From positions 5,958,001 through 6,022,000 of the forward strand of contig NZ_CP050700.1 of NCBI RefSeq assembly GCF_010646885.2: a DNA stretch of 64,000 nt. Direction: 5' to 3'. Under the pieces are notes generated by a model. That model was not told where the DNA came from, ran no database searches, and saw only the letters and a program-made list of their open reading frames with translations. The position numbers and the translations under genes were made by a program. Source of the DNA: Desulfopila sp. IMCC35008. GTDB lineage: Bacteria; Desulfobacterota; Desulfobulbia; Desulfobulbales; Desulfocapsaceae. Of this stretch, positions 43,923-53,037 are shown one piece after another. Within the stretch, counting starts at the first letter, position 1; every line of letters begins with the position of its first letter.

Positions 43923-45623
43923 TTACAGAGCTTTTACTTTTACCATTTCCTTACCTTCCGGATCAAGCATGTGAACCGCACAGGCAATACATGGATCGAA
44001 AGAGTGGATAGTACGCAGAACCTCAAGCGGCCTCTCCGGATCAGCAATCGGGTTGCCCATCAGGGATGCTTCGTATGGTCCAAGCTGGCCGTCGGCGTCA
44101 CGTGGGCCCGCATTCCAGGTGGAAGGCACGACACACTGGTAATTCTTGATCTTACCATCCTGGATAACGATCCAGTGCGACAGCAGACCACGAGGTGCCT
44201 CGTGGACACCAACACCACGTTGCTCACCTTTCGGGAACACCGGTGCATTGAAGATCTCGTAATCTCCGGTGGCCAGGTTGTTAACCAGCCTGTCCCAATG
44301 CTCAAGGCAAAGATCGGCCATCATGCCGGCGCGTACTGCCCGGGCCGCGTGACGTCCGATGGTTCCGTGCAGGATCTCAGGACCGACCTGAACACCAGCA
44401 ACAGAGCTGACGCTTGAGAGGAAAGAGTCGACAGACTTGACTGTTCGCTCGTGACCCTGGGCATAGCCGACAACCATCTGGGCCAGGGGACCAACCTGCA
44501 TAGGCTTGCCCTGGAAGCGAGGGGCTTTGAGCCAGGTGTACTTGCCGTCATCCTCAAACTCGGTATACTTCGGATCTGTGGACTCCTCCCACGGATGCTT
44601 GGACCAGTCACCTTCGTACCATGCCTTGGCAACCGATTCCTCGACATTCTCTTTGAAGTACTGATTGTTCAGTCCCTCTATCGGCTTCACAGTCGAGAGG
44701 TCTCCGTCGAAAACGGTACCGCCGGGCAGGTCTGCCTTGGTGGCCTTGGCGTCGAGGAACATATCCGGGGCGGCCAGGTAATTCAGAACACCAGGTCCGT
44801 ACGGCAGCCAGTCTTTGTAGAGTGCGCCTACTGCAACAACGTCTACCATGTATACCATCTTGATGAAGTCGCGTACTTCCTCTACCAGTTGCTTGATATA
44901 GTAGAGACGCTCCATGGTTACAGCTGTTTCATTTTCAGAGAAGAGGTTGGTGGTTACACCACCGACAGACAGGTTCTGGACGTGCGGGTTTTTACCGCCG
45001 ATGATCGCAAGCGCCTGGGTTGCCTTACGCTGATAATCCAAGGCCTCCAGGTAATGGGATACCGCCATCAGGTTTGCCTCAGGTGGCAATTTCATTGCGG
45101 CGTGGCCCCAATAGGCGTTGGCGAACGGTCCGAGCTGGCCACTGGCAACCAGGCCTTTGACCTTCTCTTTTACCGCTGCAAACCGTTTCGGGCTGTTTCC
45201 ATGCCAATCAGAAAGACTGTCGGCAAGACGTGCGGTCGCAACCGGGTCAGCATCGAGAGCGGAAACAACATCTACCCAGTCAAGAGCGGAAAGCGCATAG
45301 AAGTGAACGATATGGTCATGCAGACAGTGAATGGACTGGACCATATTCCTGACGAGCTGGGCATTTAAGGGAATCTCGAGTCCCAGTGCGTTTTCAACCG
45401 AACGAACGGAAGCAAGCGCGTGTACGGTGGTACAAACACCGCAGATACGCTGGACAAAAAGCCACGCATCGCGTGGATCACGACCTTTGAGGATATTTTC
45501 CAGACCACGATACATCTGGCCGGAAGACCAGGCCTTAGTGACCTCGCCACCGTCAACCTCTACATCTATTCTCAAGTGACCCTCGATCCTGGTTACCGGA
45601 TCAATGGTAATTCGCTGAGCCAT
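43923..45623 (-). CDS. hyaB: [NiFe]-hydrogenase large (catalytic) subunit
   Basis: Carries the NiFe centre. N-terminal motif RICGVCTTVHALAS gives Cys61 and Cys64. C-terminal motif DPCIACAVH gives Cys545 and Cys548, with protease cleavage expected after His551 to remove a 15-residue extension (MLDPEGKEMVKVKAL). The first ligand of the C-terminal pair is an ordinary TGT cysteine codon, so this is not a selenocysteine [NiFeSe] enzyme. The length of 566 aa and the operon with a Tat-type small subunit and cytochrome b indicate group 1, membrane-bound, H2-uptake type. GGAGG precedes the ATG. Confidence 0.96.
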   Translation of the reverse strand: MAQRITIDPVTRIEGHLRIDVEVDGGEVTKAWSSGQMYRGLENILKGRDPRDAWLFVQRICGVCTTVHALASVRSVENALGLEIPLNAQLVRNMVQSIHCLHDHIVHFYALSALDWVDVVSALDADPVATARLADSLSDWHGNSPKRFAAVKEKVKGLVASGQLGPFANAYWGHAAMKLPPEANLMAVSHYLEALDYQRKATQALAIIGGKNPHVQNLSVGGVTTNLFSENETAVTMERLYYIKQLVEEVRDFIKMVYMVDVVAVGALYKDWLPYGPGVLNYLAAPDMFLDAKATKADLPGGTVFDGDLSTVKPIEGLNNQYFKENVEESVAKAWYEGDWSKHPWEESTDPKYTEFEDDGKYTWLKAPRFQGKPMQVGPLAQMVVGYAQGHERTVKSVDSFLSSVSSVAGVQVGPEILHGTIGRHAARAVRAGMMADLCLEHWDRLVNNLATGDYEIFNAPVFPKGEQRGVGVHEAPRGLLSHWIVIQDGKIKNYQCVVPSTWNAGPRDADGQLGPYEASLMGNPIADPERPLEVLRTIHSFDPCIACAVHMLDPEGKEMVKVKAL

Positions 45624-45731
45624 TATTCAAACCTCCAAAAAAATTTTAAATACCGGATGCCTCTGATTCTTTCTCTGACGGAACCGGTATGAATTACATA
45701 ATCGAAATGGACCGGATTGACCGTAACCGGA

Positions 45732-46808
45732 CTATTCGTGGCTGTCGCCTTTACCTTTGATCAAACGTTTACCGACGCCAACCGCTGCGTGTACACCAAT
45801 CGCTGCGGCAGTAACGCCAAGAACTTTCTTGCCGATATTATCTGCGTCTTCGATGATGCCGGTACCAGGAATCTTCACGTTCGGCAATCTCTCGTAGAAC
45901 GGAGTCATGGTATCCCAGAAATCGGGTTCGGTACAGCCGATACAACCGTGACCGACGGATACAGGCCATACGCCGACGTCGTTGAAGCGAACGGCAGGAC
46001 AGTTTGAGAAGGTTTCAGGTCCTTTACAGCCAACCTTGTAGAGACAGTAACCCTGCTTGTGGGCTTCATCACCGAACTGCTCGACAAAGCGACCTTCGTC
46101 GAAGTGGGCGCGACGCTCACAATGATCATGAATTCTGCGACCATAGGCAAATGTCGGACGATTCAATTTGTCCAGCTTCGGTAGTTTCTTGAAGGTGAGG
46201 TAATGGAGGATGGTTCCGAGGAAGGAAACCGGATTTGGCGGACAGCCGGGGATATTGACGATCGGCTTGTCTTTAACCAGATCCCATACACCTACCGCGC
46301 CAGTTGGGTTCGGGGCTGCTGCCTGAACACCACCGAAGGTGGCACAGGTGCCGATGGCGATGATAGCAGAAGCCTTTGGTGCGACCTCGGCAAGAATTTC
46401 CATTGCAGGTTTACCTGCGATCTGACAGTAAATACCGTTTTCCTTGGTCGGGATTGCGCCTTCCACTACCAGGATAAACGGGTGATTGTTGACGGTGTCG
46501 TGCAGGTTGTGCTCTGCCTGATGACCGGCTGCGGCCATAACCGTCTCGTGATAATCGAGTGAAATGATGTCCAGGATCAGGCGAGCCAAATCCGGGTGGG
46601 ATGAGCGAAGAAGACTCTCAGTACATCCGGTACATTCCTGAAAATGCAACCAGATAACTCGTGGTCGCTCACCAGAGGCGGCTGCCTCTACCATTTTCGG
46701 GATCATAGCATCGGACAGCCCCAGAGCTGCTGCTGCCATTGTGCACCCCTTGAGGAAGCCGCGTCGATTAAGCCGCGGATCCAGAGTTTTGTTTACCGTG
46801 TCTGCCAT
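45732..46808 (-). CDS. hyaA: [NiFe]-hydrogenase small subunit, Tat-exported
   Basis: Electron-transfer subunit with iron-sulfur clusters. The twin-arginine signal is LNRRGFLKGCTMAAAALGL (Arg15-Arg16), so the assembled heterodimer is exported folded. Proximal cluster ligands start with Cys59 and Cys62 in ECTGCTESLLR. Later motifs include IPGCPPNP, CLYKVGCKGPETFSNCP and GCIGCTEPDFWD. A hydrophobic stretch near the C-terminus (VLGVTAAAIGVHAAVGVG) is the usual membrane anchor that contacts cytochrome b. AGGAGG lies six bases before ATG 46808. First gene of the operon. Confidence 0.96.
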   Translation of the reverse strand: MADTVNKTLDPRLNRRGFLKGCTMAAAALGLSDAMIPKMVEAAASGERPRVIWLHFQECTGCTESLLRSSHPDLARLILDIISLDYHETVMAAAGHQAEHNLHDTVNNHPFILVVEGAIPTKENGIYCQIAGKPAMEILAEVAPKASAIIAIGTCATFGGVQAAAPNPTGAVGVWDLVKDKPIVNIPGCPPNPVSFLGTILHYLTFKKLPKLDKLNRPTFAYGRRIHDHCERRAHFDEGRFVEQFGDEAHKQGYCLYKVGCKGPETFSNCPAVRFNDVGVWPVSVGHGCIGCTEPDFWDTMTPFYERLPNVKIPGTGIIEDADNIGKKVLGVTAAAIGVHAAVGVGKRLIKGKGDSHE

Positions 46809-47171
46809 ATCAACCTCCTATTGCTGTACAACAATTTTGCGCAAAGCGCGATTGCGCCGGCATAGATGCCGGAAAATAAGATGAACCAGCTTAACCTCTC
46901 TTACCATTCGTCTGCCTTGATGAGAATCATCAAAAAAACGGAAAAGAAAGGGTATAAGACTACGAAGCAATCAGTCCAGTACATAGAAGTATTCGCACAC
47001 AATTGCAATTGAAATGCGCGAGCCAACTGTTAAGTAATTTTTATGGCAGAATTAAGAAATGATGAATACAGAGAAAAAAACGTATTGTGAACAGTCTGTT
47101 ATATGGTATTAGGAACAACTAAGAAGATGAGGCATGGTATGCTTGTCGGCTGGGCGTTTTGGTCAAAAATG
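46809..47171. other. Promoter region of the hydrogenase operon
   Basis: A 363-base gap upstream (on the minus strand) of the small-subunit gene. In the leader, CCGGCAT-AG-ATGCCGG at 46857-46872 is a perfect inverted repeat, next to a GC-rich GCGC repeat at about 46839-46857; both could fold in the mRNA leader. No convincing sigma-54 or sigma-70 promoter was found. The region also receives the 3' end of the minus-strand pcnB gene. Confidence 0.45.
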
Positions 47172-48542
47172 TCATTTTTTCTTGAAGCCAAAGACACCAC
47201 TCTTCGATTTTGAAGAAAAAGCGGGCCTGTTTCGCTTGTTCGAAGAATTGGCCCGGGGTTTTCTCGTGGGCGTGTTGGGCGTGCTGGGCGTCACGTTTAA
47301 ATCGTCGTCTGAAACTGGTTGACCACCAGTGGCTTCGATGTAGCAGTGATAGAACAGGACGCACTTCTTGAAGTAACTTTTCTTGCGGAGCCACTTCGGC
47401 CAACTGTTATTATGCCGGTTATGGATCAGCTGCGAGAGGTTGGTGAGTAGAACGGTTATGTCCTGGCGCAAGGATCTGCGAAGGTTCAGCTGCTGGCCTA
47501 TTTTTTCATCGAGGTCCCTGCGTATGCGTTTGGAAACCTGGTACAGGGCCGGCCCCTTCAGCTTCGTCGAAAAAATCTGGTACTGGTGTTCCGCCCAGGG
47601 AATCATGATAAGCGCTAACATGAAAAAATCGGGTTGTCTGGAGACGCCATTTTCCTGGGCCAGTACATTTATCCTGTCAATTACCGAGAAGATATTGCGG
47701 AGTTGCTCGCGATACCCAGGGCCATTGGGGTTGGCAGCATAAAAGGTTTTTTCATACAGTTGGAAAAGCTGCAGGAAAATGCCGGAATCTGCTGCCAGAT
47801 CGAACCAGGCAACAGCAGAACCGGAGTAAATATCTTTAAGTGTTTCGTCACGAAGTCGCGAGGGGGGGCAGAGCAGAAGTTTGTCGTGGCTTTCACAGAT
47901 TGTCTGCCACGACTCAGGCTCTATGGTGAAATTGTTGCGGGCACTGTGACGGATAGCACGTATCATCCGAACGGGGTCGCGATTGATACGCTTATCCGGA
48001 TCTCCAACAACCCGGATAATAGAATCGTCGAGATCCTGTACACCATTTACGTGATCGATAATTGTCTGGCTTTCAATTTCGTAGAAAAGCGAGTTGATCG
48101 TCAGGTCACGCCGCTGGGCATCTTCATCAAGGGTTCCGTAGGTGTTGTTGGGTGCGAGTACAGCCTCCGGGCCGTCCATATCATGTTCACTCAGGGAGCG
48201 GAGGGTTGAGACCTCTACAACTTTGCCGTGCTTAAAGAATACCTGGACCAGCCGGAACCGCCGGCCGATAGTGTTGGAGTTCGGGAAAAGTTTACGGATT
48301 TGTCCCGGACGGGCATCTGTGCTGATGTCAAAATCTTTCGGTTTCTTACCAAGATAGAGGTCCCTGACTCCGCCACCGACCAGGTAGGCAGCAAAGCCAG
48401 CCCTGTTCAGCTTACGCAAGGTGAACAGGGCGTCCGGGTCGATCATGTCCAGGGTGATAGGGTGTTCCTCAGGAGGAATGATCCGTCCTGTCGGTCCACC
48501 GGGATCAGGTGAAGTTGTACTTTGTCCCTCTGGATTATCCAT
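47172..48542 (-). CDS. pcnB: Poly(A) polymerase (PcnB family)
   Basis: Class II nucleotidyltransferase. The head domain has AYLVGGGVRDLYLGKKPKDF with the DxD pair in FDISTDA, then IGRRFRLVQV, RRDLTINSLFYEI and RDPVRMIRAIRHSAR. It ends in a basic, Ser/Asn/Lys-rich tail as in poly(A) polymerases. I place the start at ATG 48542 (456 aa), 13 bases after the upstream stop. A longer frame to 48635 would overlap the neighbouring gene. CCA-adding activity is an alternative, but the RRFRLVQV pattern and the tail favour PcnB. Confidence 0.87.
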   Translation of the reverse strand: MDNPEGQSTTSPDPGGPTGRIIPPEEHPITLDMIDPDALFTLRKLNRAGFAAYLVGGGVRDLYLGKKPKDFDISTDARPGQIRKLFPNSNTIGRRFRLVQVFFKHGKVVEVSTLRSLSEHDMDGPEAVLAPNNTYGTLDEDAQRRDLTINSLFYEIESQTIIDHVNGVQDLDDSIIRVVGDPDKRINRDPVRMIRAIRHSARNNFTIEPESWQTICESHDKLLLCPPSRLRDETLKDIYSGSAVAWFDLAADSGIFLQLFQLYEKTFYAANPNGPGYREQLRNIFSVIDRINVLAQENGVSRQPDFFMLALIMIPWAEHQYQIFSTKLKGPALYQVSKRIRRDLDEKIGQQLNLRRSLRQDITVLLTNLSQLIHNRHNNSWPKWLRKKSYFKKCVLFYHCYIEATGGQPVSDDDLNVTPSTPNTPTRKPRANSSNKRNRPAFSSKSKSGVFGFKKK

Positions 48543-48555
48543 GGAGTATGGCAAA

Positions 48556-49542
48556 TTACGCGGGCTGGGCGAAGCCTTTCCCTTCTTTGTAAACGGATTC
48601 GGCCTGCTCCTTGAACATTTTGAAAATTTCGGCAACCGGTAAAATGGACTTCATTTTGTATGTATTGGCTCCAGCAAATACAAGTCCTTCTTCCACATTG
48701 CCCTCTCGTGAGGCCATGAGTCGCTCACTTATACAATAGTGATGGTCGCATTTTTTTAAGCAGGCATGGGCGCACTTTTTGGTGCTGAAGTCGCCTCCTT
48801 CATTTTTGGAAGCAACAAATGGGGTGGCGATGGCCCTGCCAGGCATACCAACGGGAGAAGAGGTGAGCACGATATCCTCTTTTTCGGCATCGAGGTAGGC
48901 CTGTTTGAATTCGTCTGAGACATCGCATTCTTCGCTTAAGACAAAACGTGAGGCAATCTGAATGCCGTCGGCGCCATATTGGTCCATCATTTCTGCCATT
49001 TCATAACCGTTTGTGATGCCTCCGGCAGCAATGAGCGGGATTTTTTTAACGACGTCACGGATGGGAGGGAAGATCTCTCGAAGTGGCTTGTCCGTTCCAA
49101 GATGCCCGCCCGCCTCGCTTGCTTCAACAATAATGGCGGCGGCACCGAGTTTTTCTGATAACTTGGCCAGGGTCGGGGATGAGACAATCATGACAATGGG
49201 AACGTTGTATTCCTTGCCTATCTTGAAAATATCCCTGGAGAAACCAGCGCCGGTAATAATCATGTCCACGCCGGACTTGATTGAGCATTTCACCATGTTG
49301 GTGAAGTTTTTCATGGCATACATGATGTTGACGGCAACGATACCGTCTGTCATCGATTTTGCTTTTCTGATGTCGGCCTCAAGTTCCTCTTCAGGGATGG
49401 CAGAGCCGCCGATTACACCAATACCGCCACAAGAGGCCACAGGTGCCGCCAGCGCCGAGGTGGAAACTCGAATGGACATGCCACCCTGGATAAGAGGGAA
49501 AGGTGCGGTAAAGTTGCCGATTTTCAGTGATGGTAGTTTCAT
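48556..49542 (-). CDS. Nitronate monooxygenase-like flavoprotein
   Basis: The 328-aa TIM barrel of the 2-nitropropane dioxygenase family has PLIQGGMSIRVS at the start and VEASEAGGHLG with GGITNG in the FMN-binding part. A cysteine-rich C-terminal segment (CAHACLKKCDHHYC) is typical of a clade found in anaerobes; it could bind a metal. It probably forms an operon with pcnB. The substrate is unknown. Confidence 0.85.
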   Translation of the reverse strand: MKLPSLKIGNFTAPFPLIQGGMSIRVSTSALAAPVASCGGIGVIGGSAIPEEELEADIRKAKSMTDGIVAVNIMYAMKNFTNMVKCSIKSGVDMIITGAGFSRDIFKIGKEYNVPIVMIVSSPTLAKLSEKLGAAAIIVEASEAGGHLGTDKPLREIFPPIRDVVKKIPLIAAGGITNGYEMAEMMDQYGADGIQIASRFVLSEECDVSDEFKQAYLDAEKEDIVLTSSPVGMPGRAIATPFVASKNEGGDFSTKKCAHACLKKCDHHYCISERLMASREGNVEEGLVFAGANTYKMKSILPVAEIFKMFKEQAESVYKEGKGFAQPA

Positions 49543-49852
49543 AAAACTTAAATCCTCAAAAAGTAATTACGTAGTTTCTGGCCGAAATTTTATTGTTTTG
49601 GGCCGGAAACTAATTATGCAGAATCCGATAATGCCTGTCTTGCTATATTTTGTCAAGCAATGGAGTTGCCTGTAATTGCAGGTTTATGGTGCAGTTACAG
49701 CAAGCGGCTTCTGCACCTGCTGGCCTATTGCAAGGGGATTACAGCAAATTTTGCTCATGCTTGACAAACATTGAAAATTGCGCTTTATTTTATACTTTTT
49801 TCTAGTCAGTTATCATAATAATCATTGTAAGTGTAATAGTCGGAGAAATAAT
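49543..49852. other. Divergent intergenic region before hisS
   Basis: No gene is seen. It contains the candidate hisS promoter listed separately. Confidence 0.4.
49761..49789 (+). promoter_or_regulatory. Candidate promoter of hisS
   Basis: Consensus TTGACA is followed after 17 bases by TTTATT, 63 bases before the TTG start of hisS. Confidence 0.5.
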
Positions 49853-51103
49853 TTGAAACTCAAGGCCCTTAATGGGTTTAAGGATATATTGCCTGAAGAC
49901 GTTTGGCTCTGGCGGCGGATAGAAACCGAGGCCAGAGATGTCTTTGGCCGGTTTCAGTTCCGTGAAATCCGCATGCCCATCCTGGAAAAGACCGAGCTTT
50001 TTGCCCGTTCGATCGGTGAAGCCACTGACATAGTAGAAAAGGAGATGTATTCCTTTGTCGATAAGGGTGTAACCATGAGGCCCGAGGCAACCGCTTCGCT
50101 GATACGTGCCTATATCGAGCATGGTCTGTACATACACCGTCCGGTCCAGAAACTTTTTGTCATTGGCCCGATGTTTCGACATGAGCGACCACAAAAGGGA
50201 CGGTTGCGGCAGTTTCACCAGTTGAATGCTGAGGTACTGGGTGCCCATCACCCGCGGGTCGATGCCGAGGTGATGGCCATGGCGGCAATGTTGCTCGAAA
50301 ATATCGGGATTGAAGTACGTCTTGAGATGAATTCGCTCGGTTGTCCTGAATGCAGGCCGACTTTCAGGGCCAAGCTTATTGCTTTTCTTGATGAGCGTAT
50401 GGATCATCTGTGTGATGATTGTAAACGTCGGTATAGCACCAATCCCCTTCGGGTACTCGATTGCAAAAAAACCGGTTGCCGTGAGCAGGTGGAAGATGCT
50501 CCTTCCATTCTGGACAATCTTTGCACTGAATGTGATGAACATTTTACCGGTGTGCGGTCTAACCTCGAACAATTGGGGGTAAAATACAGCCTCAATAAGT
50601 TTATGGTTCGTGGTCTGGACTACTATTGCCGTACTACTTTTGAGTTTATCACGAATGACCTCGGCTCGCAGTCAGCTGTTGGTGGCGGTGGTCGGTACGA
50701 TGGGTTGGTCGAACAACTGGGCGGACCCAAAAAGATTCCGGGTATCGGCTTTGCTTTCGGAATCGAACGGTTGGTCCTATTGCTGCAGCTCAAGAAAAAA
50801 GAGGCTCAGAATCAGCAGGAGCTCGATATTTTTGTTGCCGGACTTGGTGAAGAAGCCGCAGCTGCCTGCTACCCATTGGTACATGAATTGCGCAAAGGCG
50901 GCTTGCGTGTGGCCATGGATCATGAAGGGCGCAGCTTGAAGAGCCAGATGAAACAGGCCAACAAGGCGGGTTCAGGATTTGTCGTTATTGTCGGTGACGA
51001 AGAGCTGAAGAGTGGTGAAGCAATATTACGCAATATGGCTACCCAGGAGCAGCAGACCCTTCAGCTGAATGTTGATGCCGTGAAAAAGGCCATAAACTGT
51101 TAG
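49853..51103 (+). CDS. hisS: Histidyl-tRNA synthetase
   Basis: Class II synthetase, 416 aa. It begins KLKALNGFKDILPED and has motif 2 (MFRHERPQKGRLRQFHQLN), the histidine-specific GLDYYCRTTFEF, GGGGRYDGL and motif 3 GFAFGIERL, then an anticodon-binding domain. I choose TTG 49853, which has CGGAG seven bases upstream and gives the standard N-terminus. The longer frame from 49778 adds 25 atypical residues. Confidence 0.95.
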   Translation: MKLKALNGFKDILPEDVWLWRRIETEARDVFGRFQFREIRMPILEKTELFARSIGEATDIVEKEMYSFVDKGVTMRPEATASLIRAYIEHGLYIHRPVQKLFVIGPMFRHERPQKGRLRQFHQLNAEVLGAHHPRVDAEVMAMAAMLLENIGIEVRLEMNSLGCPECRPTFRAKLIAFLDERMDHLCDDCKRRYSTNPLRVLDCKKTGCREQVEDAPSILDNLCTECDEHFTGVRSNLEQLGVKYSLNKFMVRGLDYYCRTTFEFITNDLGSQSAVGGGGRYDGLVEQLGGPKKIPGIGFAFGIERLVLLLQLKKKEAQNQQELDIFVAGLGEEAAAACYPLVHELRKGGLRVAMDHEGRSLKSQMKQANKAGSGFVVIVGDEELKSGEAILRNMATQEQQTLQLNVDAVKKAINC

Positions 51104-51178
51104 GCCCGGACACGATCGTAAAATGTATACTCCCCATAGCTTGCAGATGGGGCAATTTAATTGGATATAGACGTAATT

Positions 51179-52963
51179 ATGGAATCAATGGGAAGTATGG
51201 TTCGCTCACATTCATGTAATGTGCTCGGAAAAGAGAATATTGGGGAAGAAGTAACACTCATGGGTTGGGTGTTGCGCCGGCGTGATCATGGCGGGGTTAT
51301 TTTTATCGATCTTCGTGATCGTGAAGGGTTGACCCAGGTGGTGTTTAACCCGGATACTAATCCGGAAACACATGTCAAGGCGCACCAGTTAAGGAGTGAG
51401 TGGGTATTGGCCGTGAAGGGTACTGTGTCCGCACGACCTGGTGATATGGCTAACCCGAAACTTGTCACCGGTGAGATTGAGGTGCTGGTGGATGAACTGC
51501 GAATTCTCAATACCAGCCAGACTCCTCCCTTCCCACTTGATGAAGATGTGGAGGTGTCGGACAATTTGCGCCTGCAGTATCGCTATCTGGATCTGCGTCG
51601 TCCGGAGATGGCAGCCAACCTCATTATGCGCCATAAGGCGGTTCAGTCAATCCGCACATACTTGAATGATGAAGGTTTTCTGGATGTGGAAACCCCGATG
51701 CTGACCCGTTCGACTCCGGAAGGTGCCCGGGACTATCTTGTCCCAAGCCGGGTAAATGCCGGAAAGTTTTATGCATTGCCCCAGTCTCCACAGCTCTTTA
51801 AGCAATTACTGATGATTGCTGGTATGGATCGCTATTACCAGATCGTCAAATGCTTTCGTGATGAAGATCTGCGCGCTGATCGACAGCCGGAATTTACCCA
51901 GATCGATATGGAGCTCTCCTTTGTAGATGAGGAGAAGGTGATCGAGATCACAGAGGGTATGATTGCCAAATTATTCAAGGATACACTTGGACTTGATTTT
52001 CAGCCGCCTTTTAACCGGATGCCCTACGATGAGGCAATGGCACGCTTTGGTACTGACCGGCCTGATACCCGGTTCGGGCTGGAGCTTATTGATCTCACTG
52101 AGATTGCAAAATTCTGTTCCTTCAAGGTGTTCAGGTCGATCGCTGACGGAGGCGGAACTGTTAGGGCAATCAATGCCAAAGGTTGTGCCACTTTCTCCCG
52201 TAAGGATCTCGACGATCTGACCGCATATGTAGTGCAGTTTGGTGCCAAGGGGCTTGCCTGGGTCAAGATGAAGGCGGGAGGTGAGTGGCAGTCGCCAATT
52301 GCCAAATTCTTTACCGATGAAGAGCGTGCAGCTATCAATACAGAACTGGCAGCAGAGGAAGGCGATGTTCTCTTTTTTGGTGCTGACCAGAAGGCGGTGG
52401 TTTTCCAGTACCTGTCTGAACTGAGACTTGAGCTGGCGAGACGTCTCGACCTGTTGAAGTCCGACCAGTTCAATTTTATCTGGGTGACCGACTTCCCATT
52501 AATGGAATACGATGAGAAAGATAAACGGTTCCAGGCCCTTCATCACCCGTTTACCGCACCCAGGGAAGAGGATCTTGAAATGCTCGGATCCGATCCGGGA
52601 GCGGTATACAGCCGGGCATACGACCTGGTCTTAAACGGTACCGAGATCGGTGGTGGTTCAATCCGTATCCATCAAAGTGATGTCCAGGCCCGGGTCCTGC
52701 ATGCACTAGGGATAGAGGAAGAGGAGGCCAATGACAAGTTCGGCTTCCTGTTGAAGGCACTTGAGATGGGTGCGCCGCCTCATGGTGGTCTCGCCTTTGG
52801 GCTTGACCGACTGCTTATGCTGATTACCGGTTCCAGCTCAATCCGCGACGTTATCGCTTTTCCGAAAACCCAGAAGGCGACCTGTCCGCTCACCGAAGCA
52901 CCTGCCGGTGTTAGCAGAAAGCAGCTGACCGAATTGTATCTGCGGCCGGATTGGAAGGAATAA
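51179..52963 (+). CDS. aspS: Aspartyl-tRNA synthetase
   Basis: Class II bacterial-type AspRS of about 594 aa with the inserted GAD domain. It has an N-terminal OB fold (LMGWVLRRRDHGGVIFIDLR), motif 2 CFRDEDLRADRQPEFTQID, QSPQLFKQLLM, and motif 3 GLAFGLDRLLMLI followed by IRDVIAFPKTQ. Starts at 51179, 51188 and 51197 (all ATG) are possible, and the choice changes only a few residues. It lies 75 bases after hisS and ends at a terminator, so the two form one unit. Confidence 0.95.
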   Translation: MESMGSMVRSHSCNVLGKENIGEEVTLMGWVLRRRDHGGVIFIDLRDREGLTQVVFNPDTNPETHVKAHQLRSEWVLAVKGTVSARPGDMANPKLVTGEIEVLVDELRILNTSQTPPFPLDEDVEVSDNLRLQYRYLDLRRPEMAANLIMRHKAVQSIRTYLNDEGFLDVETPMLTRSTPEGARDYLVPSRVNAGKFYALPQSPQLFKQLLMIAGMDRYYQIVKCFRDEDLRADRQPEFTQIDMELSFVDEEKVIEITEGMIAKLFKDTLGLDFQPPFNRMPYDEAMARFGTDRPDTRFGLELIDLTEIAKFCSFKVFRSIADGGGTVRAINAKGCATFSRKDLDDLTAYVVQFGAKGLAWVKMKAGGEWQSPIAKFFTDEERAAINTELAAEEGDVLFFGADQKAVVFQYLSELRLELARRLDLLKSDQFNFIWVTDFPLMEYDEKDKRFQALHHPFTAPREEDLEMLGSDPGAVYSRAYDLVLNGTEIGGGSIRIHQSDVQARVLHALGIEEEEANDKFGFLLKALEMGAPPHGGLAFGLDRLLMLITGSSSIRDVIAFPKTQKATCPLTEAPAGVSRKQLTELYLRPDWKE

Positions 52964-52982
52964 ACGGTATAGAGCTCTTTAC

Positions 52983-53019
52983 AGGCCGGTAGAGGGTATA
53001 ACCTTTTCCGGCCTTTTTC
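52983..53019 (+). terminator. Rho-independent terminator of aspS
   Basis: AGGCCGG pairs with CCGGCCT and is followed by TTTTC, 20 bases after the aspS stop. Confidence 0.75.
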
Positions 53020-53037
53020 ATTTGTTATACCGGTAAG

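Noticed and set aside
44451..45368. A 305-codon plus-strand frame inside the hydrogenase large-subunit gene
   Set aside because: It is the antisense of a clearly coding gene with all NiFe motifs; no ribosome site or recognisable protein.
46980..47060. Sigma-54 promoter for the hydrogenase operon (minus-strand TTGGCTCGCGCATTTCA)
   Set aside because: The -24 part fits, but the -12 TTGC is replaced by TTTC; too weak to list as a feature.
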